Assembly: GCF_018314255.1 (NCBI RefSeq)
Contig: NZ_CP073066.1
Coordinates: forward strand, 1,116,001 to 1,180,000
Direction: 5' to 3'
DNA from: Lentilactobacillus buchneri
GTDB taxonomy: Bacteria > Bacillota > Bacilli > Lactobacillales > Lactobacillaceae
DNA length: 64,000 bases
The notes beneath the pieces were generated by a model. It was not told the origin of the DNA. It made no database searches and was given only the letters and a program-made list of their open reading frames with translations. Positions within the stretch are counted from its first letter, which is position 1. The number at the start of each line of letters is the position of its first letter. The translations under genes and the position numbers were made by a program. Shown in pieces: positions 17,152 through 25,904 of the stretch.

Positions 17152-17981
17152 TATTTAACCGCACCTTCATTCACACCAGATTTGAAGTAATGCTGACCGA
17201 TGAACAGCACAATCAGCGTGGGAATCACAACGATTGCAGCTGTGGCTTGAATCATGCCCCAGTCGTTAAAGGTTTCTTCTGACTGAAGTTGGCGCAATCC
17301 GTTCTGGACTGGTCGGAAATCATTGCTGAAAGTCGTCAGCATTGGCCACAGATATTGGTTCCAGGCACCCAGAAAACTGTAGGCACCTAATGTCATCAGT
17401 GGAATTCGGTTGTAAGGCAGGACCATTTTCCAATAGAACTGGAAGTGGCCCAAGCCTTCAATATCGGCGGCTTCTTTAAGTTCAATCGGCATCTGCATAA
17501 ATGATTGACGGAGCATGAAGACCCCGAATGCCGATGTCAGAAATGGAATCACCATAACGGAGTAACTGTTGAGCAGCCCCATTGCTTTAACAGTCTGGAA
17601 GTTGGGAATAATTTCGGCTTCAAATGGCAGCATCATGGTTGCCAAGAACAGGCCAAAGAGGAATTTGCGCCCTTTGAATTTCAGGAACACAAAGGCGTAG
17701 GCACTCATCGAACAAAAGATCAGTTGGGCAATCATGGTTGCCGTGGAAATTACCAAACTATTTCCCAGGTACCTGAGAATTGGCGTTTGAGTAAAGGCAT
17801 CAATGTAATTCTGGAAGGAAACCTTGGTGCTTAAGAAGTTTCCCTGCGCAATCTGCATGGTTGGCAGGAAACTGGTCCACAAACCAATCAGAAACGGTGC
17901 CAGAACAATCACCGCGAGAATCGTTAATAAAGCGTAGTCCCAAATTCGCCGGGACAATTTTGGCTTGGTCACAAGATCCAT
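17151..17981 (-). CDS. ugpE: glycerol-3-phosphate ABC transporter permease
   Basis: This is a 276-residue permease with six helices and the ATPase-contact EAA loop EAADIEGLGHFQFYWKMVLP near residue 180. It pairs with UgpA to form the membrane channel. The start overlaps the last base of ugpA, and its end overlaps ugpB, so the operon is tightly packed. Sugar permeases of the same MalG family are the alternative, but the neighbouring phosphodiesterase and the UgpB-type receptor favour glycerol phosphate. Confidence 0.9.
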   Translation of the reverse strand: MDLVTKPKLSRRIWDYALLTILAVIVLAPFLIGLWTSFLPTMQIAQGNFLSTKVSFQNYIDAFTQTPILRYLGNSLVISTATMIAQLIFCSMSAYAFVFLKFKGRKFLFGLFLATMMLPFEAEIIPNFQTVKAMGLLNSYSVMVIPFLTSAFGVFMLRQSFMQMPIELKEAADIEGLGHFQFYWKMVLPYNRIPLMTLGAYSFLGAWNQYLWPMLTTFSNDFRPVQNGLRQLQSEETFNDWGMIQATAAIVVIPTLIVLFIGQHYFKSGVNEGAVK

Positions 17982-18949
17982 TAGTAATTCACCCGCTTTT
18001 CCAAAACTTTAAATTGCAGGAGCGTAAACAGCGCAATGATGATCGTTAAGATGATCGATTCGGCACTGGCTTGTGCATAGTTACCGCTGTAAAACGCGTC
18101 CTTGTAAATTCGATAAACCAACATGTTAGTAGCGTTGGTCGGCCCACCTTTAGTCATCAGGTCAATCAACCCAAAGCTCTTAAATGATTCGATCAAAGTA
18201 ATGATGGAAACAAAGAACAGGGTTGGCGAAATGGATGGGATTGTGATGTGGAAGAACTGAAATCTTGATGAGGCGCCTTCAATGTTGGCGGCTTCGTACA
18301 AAGTCGTTGGTACAGATGACATGGCACCTAGCAAAATCAAGAAGGTAAAGCCCAGGTTCATCCAAACGGTGGTGATGATGACCGCCCACATTGCAGCAGT
18401 TGGATCAGTCAACCAAGGAATTTGTGGTAGATGCATCCAAGTGCTGACCAGAGAAAGGAATCCAGTTGATGGGTTAAAAATAAATAGCCAGAAGATGGCG
18501 GCAACGGAAACGGAAACTCCCATAGTTGCCGAAAATAGTGTTCGAAAAAGGCCAATTCCCGGCAGCCGTTTGCTAGCCAGGTTTGCGAGAACCAATCCCA
18601 AAGCGATCGTGATAATGGTCACCGCGAAAACGTAGAATAACGTGACCCCAAGGCTGGATAGATAATCAGCCGAAGTCAATAAATTGATATAATTGGAAAT
18701 CCCAACGAACACCGTTGGCTTACCAACCGTGTTGGTGAGGAACAAACTCAGATAAAGTGTCTTAACCATTGGGTAGAAAATGAAAACGCCCAAGATCAAA
18801 AGTGACGGTCCCAGAAATGCCCAGGCAAAGTACTTATCCTTGGCATTTAATGTGAACTTAGCTTCCTGTTCAGCAAGCTTACTTTTGGTTTTCTCAACCG
18901 AAACCGGGCTTGTCGGTGTGCTTTGTGCTGGAGATTTAAGCATGAACAT
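17981..18949 (-). CDS. ugpA: glycerol-3-phosphate ABC transporter permease
   Basis: This is a 322-residue permease of the MalF/UgpA type with six membrane helices. The EAA loop EAANIEGASSRFQFFHITIP is at about residue 225. The N-terminus carries an extra 40 soluble residues rich in S, T, P and K. It overlaps the 3' end of ugpC by 14 bases, so translation is coupled. It is one half of the channel, with UgpE as the other. Confidence 0.9.
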   Translation of the reverse strand: MFMLKSPAQSTPTSPVSVEKTKSKLAEQEAKFTLNAKDKYFAWAFLGPSLLILGVFIFYPMVKTLYLSLFLTNTVGKPTVFVGISNYINLLTSADYLSSLGVTLFYVFAVTIITIALGLVLANLASKRLPGIGLFRTLFSATMGVSVSVAAIFWLFIFNPSTGFLSLVSTWMHLPQIPWLTDPTAAMWAVIITTVWMNLGFTFLILLGAMSSVPTTLYEAANIEGASSRFQFFHITIPSISPTLFFVSIITLIESFKSFGLIDLMTKGGPTNATNMLVYRIYKDAFYSGNYAQASAESIILTIIIALFTLLQFKVLEKRVNY

Positions 18950-20024
18950 AGGCCTCCTTTGAAAGGTTCATTCGCTTGCCTTCTGTATCAAAAAACATCA
19001 GGTTGGAATCAGCGGAAACTTTAATTGGCTGGAAAATTCGGTAATTGACTTGGCCAGGGACAACGACGTGAATGTCTTCGCCACTATTCAAGGTGGCGTA
19101 GATAATAGTTTCGTCCCCTAAGAATTCGGTGTTCTTAACGGTGGCGTTGGCTTCAACACTCTCAGCTGCCTCAGCTTTCATATCGTCAGGACGAATGCCA
19201 ATCTTCACATTTTCAGCGGGAACTTCTTCATCCAAAGCAATTTCCAAATCAGAAGAAACATTCAAAACATGGCTATCGGTTTGCGAACGCTGGGCATTCA
19301 GAATGTTAATCTGTGGGGTACCGAAGAACTTGGCAACAAAATCATTTGCCGGGTTTTGATAAATCTCACTGGGAGTTCCAATCTGTTGAACGTGTTTGTC
19401 ATTCAGGACCATGATGTGGTCGGCCATCGTCATTGCTTCAACTTGATCATGGGTGACATAAATCAGTGTCAGACCCAGTTTGCGTTGTAGGGCATAAATT
19501 TCTTGGCGCATCTTAATTCTCAGTTGGGCGTCCAAGTTGGATAGTGGTTCATCCATCAGACAAATCTTGGCATCACTGGCAACCGCCCGGGCTAATGCCA
19601 CTCGCTGTCGTTGACCACCGGATAACTCACGGGGTTTGCGGTTCGCGAGTTCAGTTAAGTTAACCATCTTTAAAGCTTCATCGACCCGCTGCTTAATGTC
19701 TGCCTGGTCCATTTTGCGGGCCTTCAAACCAAACGCAACGTTATCTCGGACATTCATAAATGGGAAAAGGGCATAATTTTGAAAGACCATCGTTAATTTC
19801 CGAGCCTTTGGCGGCAAGTCATTAACGACCTTGTCATTGATACTGACTTCGCCGGCGGTAATCGGTGTTAATCCGGCGATCATTCTAAGTAGCGTACTTT
19901 TACCACATCCGGATGGGCCAACGATGACGAAGAACTCGCCAGTTTCGACTTTCACCGAAATATCTTTTAGGACTTCTGTCTGCGCATCATAATCTTTGCG
20001 GACGTTTCTTAAAGTAATTGACAA
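18936..20024 (-). CDS. ugpC: sugar-phosphate ABC transporter ATP-binding protein
   Basis: This is a 362-residue ATPase of the UgpC/MsmX/MalK class. Walker A is GPSGCGKST at residues 36-44, the signature is LSGGQRQRV, and Walker B is ICLMDEP. The C-terminal third is the TOBE/regulatory domain typical of the class. It is the first gene of the operon and energises UgpA/UgpE. A row of TTTACA-type repeats upstream suggests PhoP control. Confidence 0.93.
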   Translation of the reverse strand: MSITLRNVRKDYDAQTEVLKDISVKVETGEFFVIVGPSGCGKSTLLRMIAGLTPITAGEVSINDKVVNDLPPKARKLTMVFQNYALFPFMNVRDNVAFGLKARKMDQADIKQRVDEALKMVNLTELANRKPRELSGGQRQRVALARAVASDAKICLMDEPLSNLDAQLRIKMRQEIYALQRKLGLTLIYVTHDQVEAMTMADHIMVLNDKHVQQIGTPSEIYQNPANDFVAKFFGTPQINILNAQRSQTDSHVLNVSSDLEIALDEEVPAENVKIGIRPDDMKAEAAESVEANATVKNTEFLGDETIIYATLNSGEDIHVVVPGQVNYRIFQPIKVSADSNLMFFDTEGKRMNLSKEAYVHA

Positions 20025-20078
20025 TTATCTCACCTCAAAATCATTTATTTCGTTACAAGATTTATTGTGAGGGTTCAA

Positions 20079-20137
20079 TGTAAATTGCCAGTTTCGTTAA
20101 TGTAAATTGAAAGTAAAAAAATGATAATGAATGTAAA
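20079..20137 (-). promoter_or_regulatory. PhoP-box-like array upstream of the ugp operon
   Basis: Read on the minus strand, hexamers TTTACT, TTTACA, GAAACT and TTTACA start exactly 11 bases apart (plus positions 20112, 20101, 20090 and 20079), with another TTTACA 20 bases further up. Firmicute PhoP binds TT(A/T/C)ACA direct repeats at 11-base spacing. The downstream operon brings in phosphate esters, which fits phosphate-starvation control. Confidence 0.62.
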
Positions 20138-20293
20138 AATTTCATTTTGACTTTGTATAAGATCAAATTGATTGTGGTATAACCACATATTAGCCACTCA
20201 AAATCCAACCTGCCAGCCATTTTTTGATATTCATATATTGACCGTCGAATAAATTCAAATGAATTTCAAATATATTTTATCGAGAAATAGATA

Positions 20294-20327
20294 TTGATAT
20301 TCGTTTATCGATATGATATATTCGATA
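20294..20327 (+). promoter_or_regulatory. promoter and operator of the DUF2975/XRE unit
   Basis: TTGATA (20294-20299) and TATATT (20317-20322) lie 17 bases apart. The dyad TATCGA...TCGATA (20306-20327) overlaps the -10 region. The encoded XRE regulator is a likely autoregulator at this dyad. Confidence 0.45.
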
Positions 20328-20367
20328 CAGTTAATTAATCCAGATTAAAAGAGAGAGGCTGATATCC

Positions 20368-20946
20368 ATGTCAAAATTATTAGATCGCAGTATTGGTGCC
20401 GTTTCCGTCCTGATGCAGATCGCCTTCGTTGTTGTCTGCTTCAGTTTCATTACGCCGTTTATTTACTTGTATAACGGATTCACCCATGCCAATATTATGA
20501 AAATGATTGCCAACAATGGTGATTTCTTAATTGTTCCCGGACACACCCAAGTAACTCACAGCGCTGTTGCCCATTTCCCAATTCTCCCATACTCGGTCTT
20601 AATGGCGATTGGAATTTTCTTAGCCATCCTCTCTGCCCTGTTTGCCTTTTCAGCATTTATTCGAATCAGTCATAACTTGGGGAAAAAGCAATACTTTGTG
20701 GCTGATAATTTAGCAATGCTCCGCAGAATCGTTCATGCCCAAATGATCGCAATCTGCTCAGATGTCTTTCTTGCGATCGGAAATCAAATGACTTAGTCAT
20801 TCTTAGGCCGAGTCAATAACGGTATATTTAATAATACGTGGGAAAATTTGCTGGATGATGCGGTTATGCTGGTATTTATCGCATTAATCTACACGTTGTT
20901 TAGAATGGCAATGAATATTAAGCAAGAAAACGACCTCACTGTTTAA
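20368..20946 (+). pseudogene. DUF2975 membrane protein gene with internal amber stop
   Basis: The first 142 codons (MSKLLDRSIGAVSVLMQ onward) encode a protein with membrane helices of the DUF2975 type. A TAG at 20794-20796 ends it, but the same frame goes on for 49 sense codons (starting SFLGRVNNG, with one more hydrophobic helix, ending in QENDLTV) to a TAA at 20944. The full 192-residue length matches the usual family size, so the TAG is a nonsense change. DUF2975 genes usually sit next to a small YozG-like XRE regulator, as here. The product is either truncated or needs readthrough. Confidence 0.8.
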
Positions 20947-20962
20947 GGAAGGGGGAATATAA

Positions 20963-21172
20963 TTGATCAAAATTACCCTTAATGTTGTCATGGCCGAAAG
21001 AAATATTTCGACTGGTGAACTAGCCAAGAAAGTGGGCATTACTCCCACCAATGTTTCCATCTTAAAAACGGGTAAGGCTAAAGCAATCCGATTCAGTACC
21101 CTTGAGAAACTCTGTAAAGCGTTGGACTGCCAACCTGGAGATATTTTGAAATATAGCCCTGACGAAGAATAG
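20963..21172 (+). CDS. XRE/Cro-type regulator (YozG-like)
   Basis: This is a 69-residue helix-turn-helix protein that is almost only the DNA-binding domain (GELAKKVGITPTNVSILK as the HTH core). The start is TTG after GGGGGAA. It lies 16 bases after the broken DUF2975 frame in the same operon; such pairs are common in Firmicutes and the regulator is thought to control the membrane partner. The dyad in the promoter is a likely target. Confidence 0.88.
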   Translation: MIKITLNVVMAERNISTGELAKKVGITPTNVSILKTGKAKAIRFSTLEKLCKALDCQPGDILKYSPDEE

Positions 21173-21201
21173 AGCTTCATCCGTCACCGTCTTAGAGCAC
21201 A

Positions 21202-21237
21202 AAAAAGTGCAAACCGCGTTTTCGGTTTGCACTTTTT
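21202..21237. terminator. bidirectional intrinsic terminator
   Basis: A perfect 15-bp stem AAAAAGTGCAAACCG with a 6-base loop ends in TTTTT. It closes both the XRE transcript and the convergent S53 peptidase transcript. Confidence 0.9.
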
Positions 21238-21255
21238 ATATCACTATCAATTACA

Positions 21256-23187
21256 TCACTTGTAAACATCCATCAACTTTGCAAAGTCAACGGTCCCCAA
21301 CCCGCTCGCTTGATTATAAACAGTATTGGGTTGACCAGTATAATACAGATTTGAATTATTCTCAGTGTCGTTCAGTGGTTGCAGTGGTGAATCCGATTTG
21401 GTTGCCAGTTGATACAGCTGTGGATTCCAGAAACCCATTCGCGAATGGTCAGCTTGACTGTTAATCAACGCTGCCACCCCCGCAAACTGTGGTGAAACAA
21501 TGCTGGTTCCCCCGCTTATCTCCCAGCCATTAGAGGTGCTCGTCTTTTGATACGTGAAGTAACCGGTAGTCGCATCTGCATTCGCTGAGATATCCGGGTA
21601 GTTTCTGCCATCATCAGTTCCGGAAACTAGTGGTGCGTTATAGACTGGGCCACTTAATTGCGACAGATACTCGCGGGCATTAAAGGTATTCACACCGGGA
21701 ACGCCTTCTTGATAGGCCGGCGTCTGGTAGACGTGACTGAACCCGCCGCCACCGCCGTCACTAATGTCGTTGAAGAATTCAGGCATTGTCAGCAGGTAAT
21801 CATCGTTAACCTGAAGGAACGGCCACCAATAATCGCTGCCCCAAGCTCGTTGCTTTTGGTTGGAGATTGTGCCAATTGATTTGCCGTTTGGAGCAACGGA
21901 CTGCTTAAACGGTAAGCTGGTTCCGCCGGCCGAGGTGATCCAAGGACTAGTGGTATACGGATCGGCGTCACTGATTTTCCGGTCCAACAAAACATCATTT
22001 CCATGAATGCCGACCACGGTGTAGTTCAAGGCGCCGCTGTCACCGGAAGCCACAAAATTGGAAATCCCCTGGAGTGCCGATTGTGCAAGCACCAGGTTCA
22101 ACACCTCAACATATTGGGATGGCAATAAATTCATTTTCTCCAAAATCTGGAAGTAGTTGTTGGGTCCCATCCCCCAACTGCTGGAAATCTGGTTGACACT
22201 GCCATCGTCGTAGGCCGTTAAGTAAGTATTAATAAGATTGATTAACGTTGGAATCACAGAACCGCTGTTAAACATTTTAATGTTGGCTTCAGGCGCCACA
22301 GATCCGGCATATTCAGCATCCATCGTGGCTTCTCCGTCGCTGGTCGATTTAATATCTTTCCGATAATTATCACCAAGAACTTTCACCATTTGGAACCGGG
22401 ACTTGGATGCATTTACATGTTCATGCCGCCAAAAGTGCGTGAGGTCACTGGTTTGGACATTGCCAAAAGAAACCAGGCCAATCGTCTGGCCCTTGCCTGT
22501 CAGGCCGTGATCGTAAAGCTGGTCAACGCCATAGGTTTTTGTAAAATGACTGGTATAGCCGGCATTTTTATCAGCCAGTGCCTTAGTCGCTTTGGGAGTA
22601 CTCTTAAAGGTAACGTCAGAATCCGGGAACCAGAATTTCTTGTTATGATCGGCCATTCCCATCACTGCCAGAACGGAGTCTTGCAGGTTGGCGGGAATGT
22701 TGGGTTTGGATTTACCAAATTGGAGCGGGTCCGAGTGATAGGTGGCATCGCTCAAATTCGTTTTGAACAAGCGATTCACATCCTTGGTCTTCCCCTGCAC
22801 ATTCAACACCAATCCATCCTGGTAGACGTGAGTGGTCAGATGATTCTTTTTAAACAAGGCAACCCACCCATTGATGACGGCATCAGGCTGGCCAAACTGC
22901 TGGCGAATATCCGAAGTGCTCAGATAATTCTTAAAATCAGCCTTGGTTGGATCATTGACATCCAACGCCTTTTGATAATAAGCCGTCGAGTCCTGTGGCT
23001 TCATGACAATATCGAAGCTCGCGGTCGAATTGGCTTTCAGGGCCGTCGGTTTCATTCGGTTCGCCATAATCATATTTTCAAAAATCGTCCCGAAGGCATC
23101 GACGGTCGAAGCGGCTGCTGAATTAAACAAAGCCAGTGAAAATAAGGCCACAAAACCAACTAAAAATCTGCGAATCCATTTACTCAT
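21256..23187 (-). CDS. secreted S53-family (sedolisin/kumamolisin-like) serine peptidase
   Basis: This is a 643-residue secreted acid peptidase. After a signal peptide (FLVGFVALFSLALFNSAAA) comes a pro-kumamolisin activation domain to about residue 190, then the catalytic domain. Catalytic glutamate and aspartate are in DGEATMDAEYAG (about 286 and 290), an aspartate motif is ASGDSGALN, and the nucleophile serine is in SGGTSIVSPQFAG. A calcium-site motif YPDISANAD precedes it. S53 enzymes are active at low pH, which suits an acidifying bacterium. I start at MSKWIRR because AGGGGG lies nine bases upstream; two earlier ATGs are too near the site. Confidence 0.92.
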   Translation of the reverse strand: MSKWIRRFLVGFVALFSLALFNSAAASTVDAFGTIFENMIMANRMKPTALKANSTASFDIVMKPQDSTAYYQKALDVNDPTKADFKNYLSTSDIRQQFGQPDAVINGWVALFKKNHLTTHVYQDGLVLNVQGKTKDVNRLFKTNLSDATYHSDPLQFGKSKPNIPANLQDSVLAVMGMADHNKKFWFPDSDVTFKSTPKATKALADKNAGYTSHFTKTYGVDQLYDHGLTGKGQTIGLVSFGNVQTSDLTHFWRHEHVNASKSRFQMVKVLGDNYRKDIKSTSDGEATMDAEYAGSVAPEANIKMFNSGSVIPTLINLINTYLTAYDDGSVNQISSSWGMGPNNYFQILEKMNLLPSQYVEVLNLVLAQSALQGISNFVASGDSGALNYTVVGIHGNDVLLDRKISDADPYTTSPWITSAGGTSLPFKQSVAPNGKSIGTISNQKQRAWGSDYWWPFLQVNDDYLLTMPEFFNDISDGGGGGFSHVYQTPAYQEGVPGVNTFNAREYLSQLSGPVYNAPLVSGTDDGRNYPDISANADATTGYFTYQKTSTSNGWEISGGTSIVSPQFAGVAALINSQADHSRMGFWNPQLYQLATKSDSPLQPLNDTENNSNLYYTGQPNTVYNQASGLGTVDFAKLMDVYK

Positions 23188-23286
23188 CTCATCCATCCCC
23201 CTCAGTGTCCTCATGGTGCTCTATGAATCGATTTTAGCACGAAAACAGTGATTTTCTGAACAGTTGGCTCACGGATCCAAGACAAG

Positions 23287-23326
23287 AAAAAAAGCATCCC
23301 CACAACACTCAGTGTCATGGAAATGC
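23287..23326 (-). terminator. intrinsic terminator of the second phosphodiesterase gene
   Basis: On the minus strand a 16-bp stem with four G-U pairs (GCATTTCCATGACACT and partner) is followed by TTTTTTTC, shortly after the stop. Confidence 0.75.
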
Positions 23327-23342
23327 AGGTAAAATGATCAGA

Positions 23343-24035
23343 TTAAGCAGTGACGTTTGCTTTAATTTTTTCAGCACCTTCAAAGTTATTGGTGAAAATA
23401 CCGGCAACGTTGAGTCCGAATAGATGCTTTTGCACCTTAGGGTCATCAACGGTCCAGATCCGTTCCTTCACGTGGCGCATTGGGACGTAGTGACTCAAAT
23501 GCAAGCCCACCAAGTGTTCCTTTGCCATCAACTCACGGGGATTTTTAATATCTTCTTCCGACAGGTAGCAATACTGCTGAGTCGGATCAAGCTTGTAAGC
23601 AATTTTGAGGGAGTCGAGGTTAAATGATGAGTAGATGACCGGATAGACCAGGTCATATTGCTTCACCATGTCCAGGACGATCTGTTCAATATTGTCATAG
23701 TGGATTTCGTTGGTCTTGAACTCCAAGTTCAGATGAACCGGTTGGCCATTTGCCAGCGTCAATAACTCTTTGAGCATTGGAACCGTCTCACCATCACTCA
23801 AATGGAACTCACGGAGCTGCTTTAAGGTATATGAGCGAATCTCGCCGGTTCCATCCGTGGTTCGATCGATCTTTTCATCATGCATAATCACCGGAACGTT
23901 ATCCTTAGTTAAATGGACATCAAATTCCAAACCATCGATGCCGTGATCAATCGCGTACGCAAAGCCCTTCAAAGAATTCTCGGTGAACATATGGGGATAG
24001 CCTCGGTGGCCGAAGATCAATGTTTTACTTACCAT
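23343..24035 (-). CDS. glycerophosphodiester phosphodiesterase, second copy
   Basis: This is a 230-residue GDPD enzyme closely similar along its whole length to the one at 15005-15700; both begin KTLIFGHRGYP and keep GLEFDVHLTKD and IMHDEKI. The catalytic His/Arg, Glu/Asp and His/Asp residues are conserved. It is alone, between the S53 peptidase and sfsA. The ribosome site GGAAGG is unusually far (about 17 bases) from the ATG, so either the start is imperfectly placed or expression is weak. Confidence 0.9.
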   Translation of the reverse strand: MVSKTLIFGHRGYPHMFTENSLKGFAYAIDHGIDGLEFDVHLTKDNVPVIMHDEKIDRTTDGTGEIRSYTLKQLREFHLSDGETVPMLKELLTLANGQPVHLNLEFKTNEIHYDNIEQIVLDMVKQYDLVYPVIYSSFNLDSLKIAYKLDPTQQYCYLSEEDIKNPRELMAKEHLVGLHLSHYVPMRHVKERIWTVDDPKVQKHLFGLNVAGIFTNNFEGAEKIKANVTA

Positions 24036-24170
24036 TGTGTGTAAAATTGCTTCCTTCCAAATAAATCAAGTATGTGCGATCAACAATGCCGCACTCGCAC
24101 CAATGCGCCTATCATAATAACACGACTGGCGAGACATTCAAGGGAATTTGAACTAAGAACCGCCAATCTT

Positions 24171-24920
24171 TCAAATATGACCAATTGATGACGGCAGCCC
24201 ATCACTGACAAATGGTTGGTCCAAATCAAATGGAATTGGCTGGTCCAACGTTAAGGATCCCGGTTCGACCTGACAGTCATAGGCCAGGACGTGAACGCCA
24301 TTTTTTTGCGCCTTTGCAATTGCCACCGCCAGGTCATTAAAAATATCACGGTCAATGGTCATTTTATGAATATTTTTCATTTGGATGACAAATAATAAAT
24401 AGGCGAAATATCCAGCCTGAGCCGCCTTTTCCAGGGTCAACACGTGCTTTAACCCACGGGTGGTGGGCGCATCCGGGAATGCAGCGATCCCCTGATTGGC
24501 CAAGGTCACCCCTTTGACTTCCAGGAAGAATCGTTGGCCCAAATTGCCGGTTCCGGAAAAATCCAACCGGGAGTCCAAATAGGTCGTCTCCGGGTTAACG
24601 GTCGCAATCGATTCGATTCCCGGCAGTTGAATGTAATTGCTGATTAACCCTGATTTAACCACTTTATTGGGCGCCTGAGAGTCAATGTTAATCCATTGGC
24701 GATCGTACTTCTTGGCGGCCACCAGATCGTAGGCTGTCTTGCGGTTAGGATTGTCATTATGCACCAGCGCTGTCGTCACCCCAGGTTGGAGAATGGTTGT
24801 CCGGCCGGTATTTTTCACGTGAACGGTCACGACTTCACCAGTTTCGATCAGTCGACAATGAGAGATGAATCGGTTGGGTCGGTCGATGAATTTGGCTAAA
24901 TGAACGTTAGGATATTGCAT
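24171..24920 (-). CDS. sfsA: SfsA-family nuclease-like protein (sugar fermentation stimulation protein)
   Basis: This is a 249-residue member of the SfsA family. Conserved segments are NPNRKTAYDLV, SRLDFSG and VEVKGVTL-like FLEVKGVTLANQG, then FPDAPTTRGLKHVLTL, which together resemble a PD-(D/E)XK nuclease fold. The family was named for effects on maltose metabolism in E. coli, and a nucleic acid-related role is now favoured. An ATG six bases after GAGG is preferred over the GTG just before it. It is monocistronic. Confidence 0.93.
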   Translation of the reverse strand: MQYPNVHLAKFIDRPNRFISHCRLIETGEVVTVHVKNTGRTTILQPGVTTALVHNDNPNRKTAYDLVAAKKYDRQWINIDSQAPNKVVKSGLISNYIQLPGIESIATVNPETTYLDSRLDFSGTGNLGQRFFLEVKGVTLANQGIAAFPDAPTTRGLKHVLTLEKAAQAGYFAYLLFVIQMKNIHKMTIDRDIFNDLAVAIAKAQKNGVHVLAYDCQVEPGSLTLDQPIPFDLDQPFVSDGLPSSIGHI

Positions 24921-24996
24921 CACGCACCTCGAGACTGTCGTTTTAAACTTATTACTAGTATTATATAGGTAATATGAGTCTTGAGGGGGAATTCAG

Positions 24997-25527
24997 ATGT
25001 ATTCATTCATTAATCAGATTAAAAATTATATTTGGCTGAAAAGTATCGCTTACATAGTCTTCGGCCTGCTGTTCCTGTTTGACCCACACGACACGTTGAA
25101 TATCGCCATTAATTTAATTGCGGCTTTCTTCATTGTCTTTGGGGTGATCAATTTAATTTCTGCTTGGCGGCAGCGGCGAAATAACGAAGTGGTCGACTAT
25201 AGTCTGGCGGTCGGCATTACTCAGTTAATCGTTGCCGTCATCGTCTTCTTATTGGCAGAACCACTCTTGTCATTTTTGCCATTTATCTTGGGGATCGTCC
25301 TGATCGTCACAGGCATTTCCAACGTCTTCACCGCGCTCAATCATCGTCAGTACGTCAACGTTTCACCAATGCCCTTTGTGTTGTATGGTGTGTTACTGAT
25401 CCTGGTTGGCATCCTGCTGGCATTTAATCCATTTGGCACAATTCTGGTATTACTACAGATCTTCGGCGCAACCATGGTCGTGATGGCGATTATGGAAATT
25501 ATCACTTCTTGGAAACTGGGCATTTAG
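24997..25527 (+). CDS. HdeD/DUF308-family membrane protein
   Basis: This is a 176-residue membrane protein with about six helices in three pairs, typical of DUF308/HdeD (for example FGLLFLFDPHDTLN, FLLAEPLLSFLPFILG and LLAFNPFGTILVLL, each a helix hairpin motif with the P/F-rich turn). HdeD in enterobacteria is linked to acid resistance, but the Firmicute members are not characterised. It is divergent from sfsA and monocistronic. Confidence 0.87.
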   Translation: MYSFINQIKNYIWLKSIAYIVFGLLFLFDPHDTLNIAINLIAAFFIVFGVINLISAWRQRRNNEVVDYSLAVGITQLIVAVIVFLLAEPLLSFLPFILGIVLIVTGISNVFTALNHRQYVNVSPMPFVLYGVLLILVGILLAFNPFGTILVLLQIFGATMVVMAIMEIITSWKLGI

Positions 25528-25586
25528 CAACCCACAGTAATAGAGCGTCGCTTATGCTGACCATGGACTATTCATTCAAATTCTTC

Positions 25587-25615
25587 TTGTATATTTCTTC
25601 GCATTATCGTACAAT
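25587..25615 (+). promoter_or_regulatory. promoter of a small RNA
   Basis: TTGTAT and TACAAT are separated by 17 bases. No ribosome site and no convincing gene follows; a terminator lies about 190 bases on. Confidence 0.65.
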
Positions 25616-25621
25616 AGCTCT

Positions 25622-25807
25622 GTGAACGGGGCAATCATCACTCGTCCCACGGATCACAAGCGATGGCTTAACAGCTATCAGCCGGGGAGTATCGCTCAAA
25701 CGTTATTGGGGATCATCCAAGAGATATGTATCGAATCAAGTTTAGAGCATTTAGTTCATTACAAGTGTGGGGGCACTTGGCACAGCGCAGATGGCGTTGT
25801 GCTTTTT
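25622..25807 (+). ncRNA. candidate structured small RNA of about 185 bases
   Basis: The transcript would begin about seven bases after a good promoter and end at an intrinsic terminator (stem GCACAGCGC / GCGTTGTGC at 25780-25802, then TTTTT). Inside, AGCGAT/ATCGCT encloses GGCT/AGCC, and TTGG/TCCAA pairs further on. The only open frame (89 codons from a GTG at the transcription start) runs through the terminator and has no ribosome site, so I do not treat it as a protein. I cannot assign an RNA family; a 6S-like or regulatory RNA is possible. Confidence 0.5.
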
Positions 25808-25904
25808 CTTTGCCGATCCCAGGCTGCCCACAAACTGACAACGATGTTAAAAGGACCCCACCCTGCCCTGAATCGTAAAATTTTTCAATGAATCGCTTGG
25901 GCTA

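Noticed and set aside
22390..23121. A 243-codon plus-strand open frame
   Set aside because: It lies wholly inside the S53 peptidase gene on the other strand, has no ribosome site and no family features.
25622..25891. An 89-codon open frame starting with GTG
   Set aside because: The GTG would be at the transcription start itself with no ribosome site, and the frame runs through an intrinsic terminator. The product has no convincing protein features.
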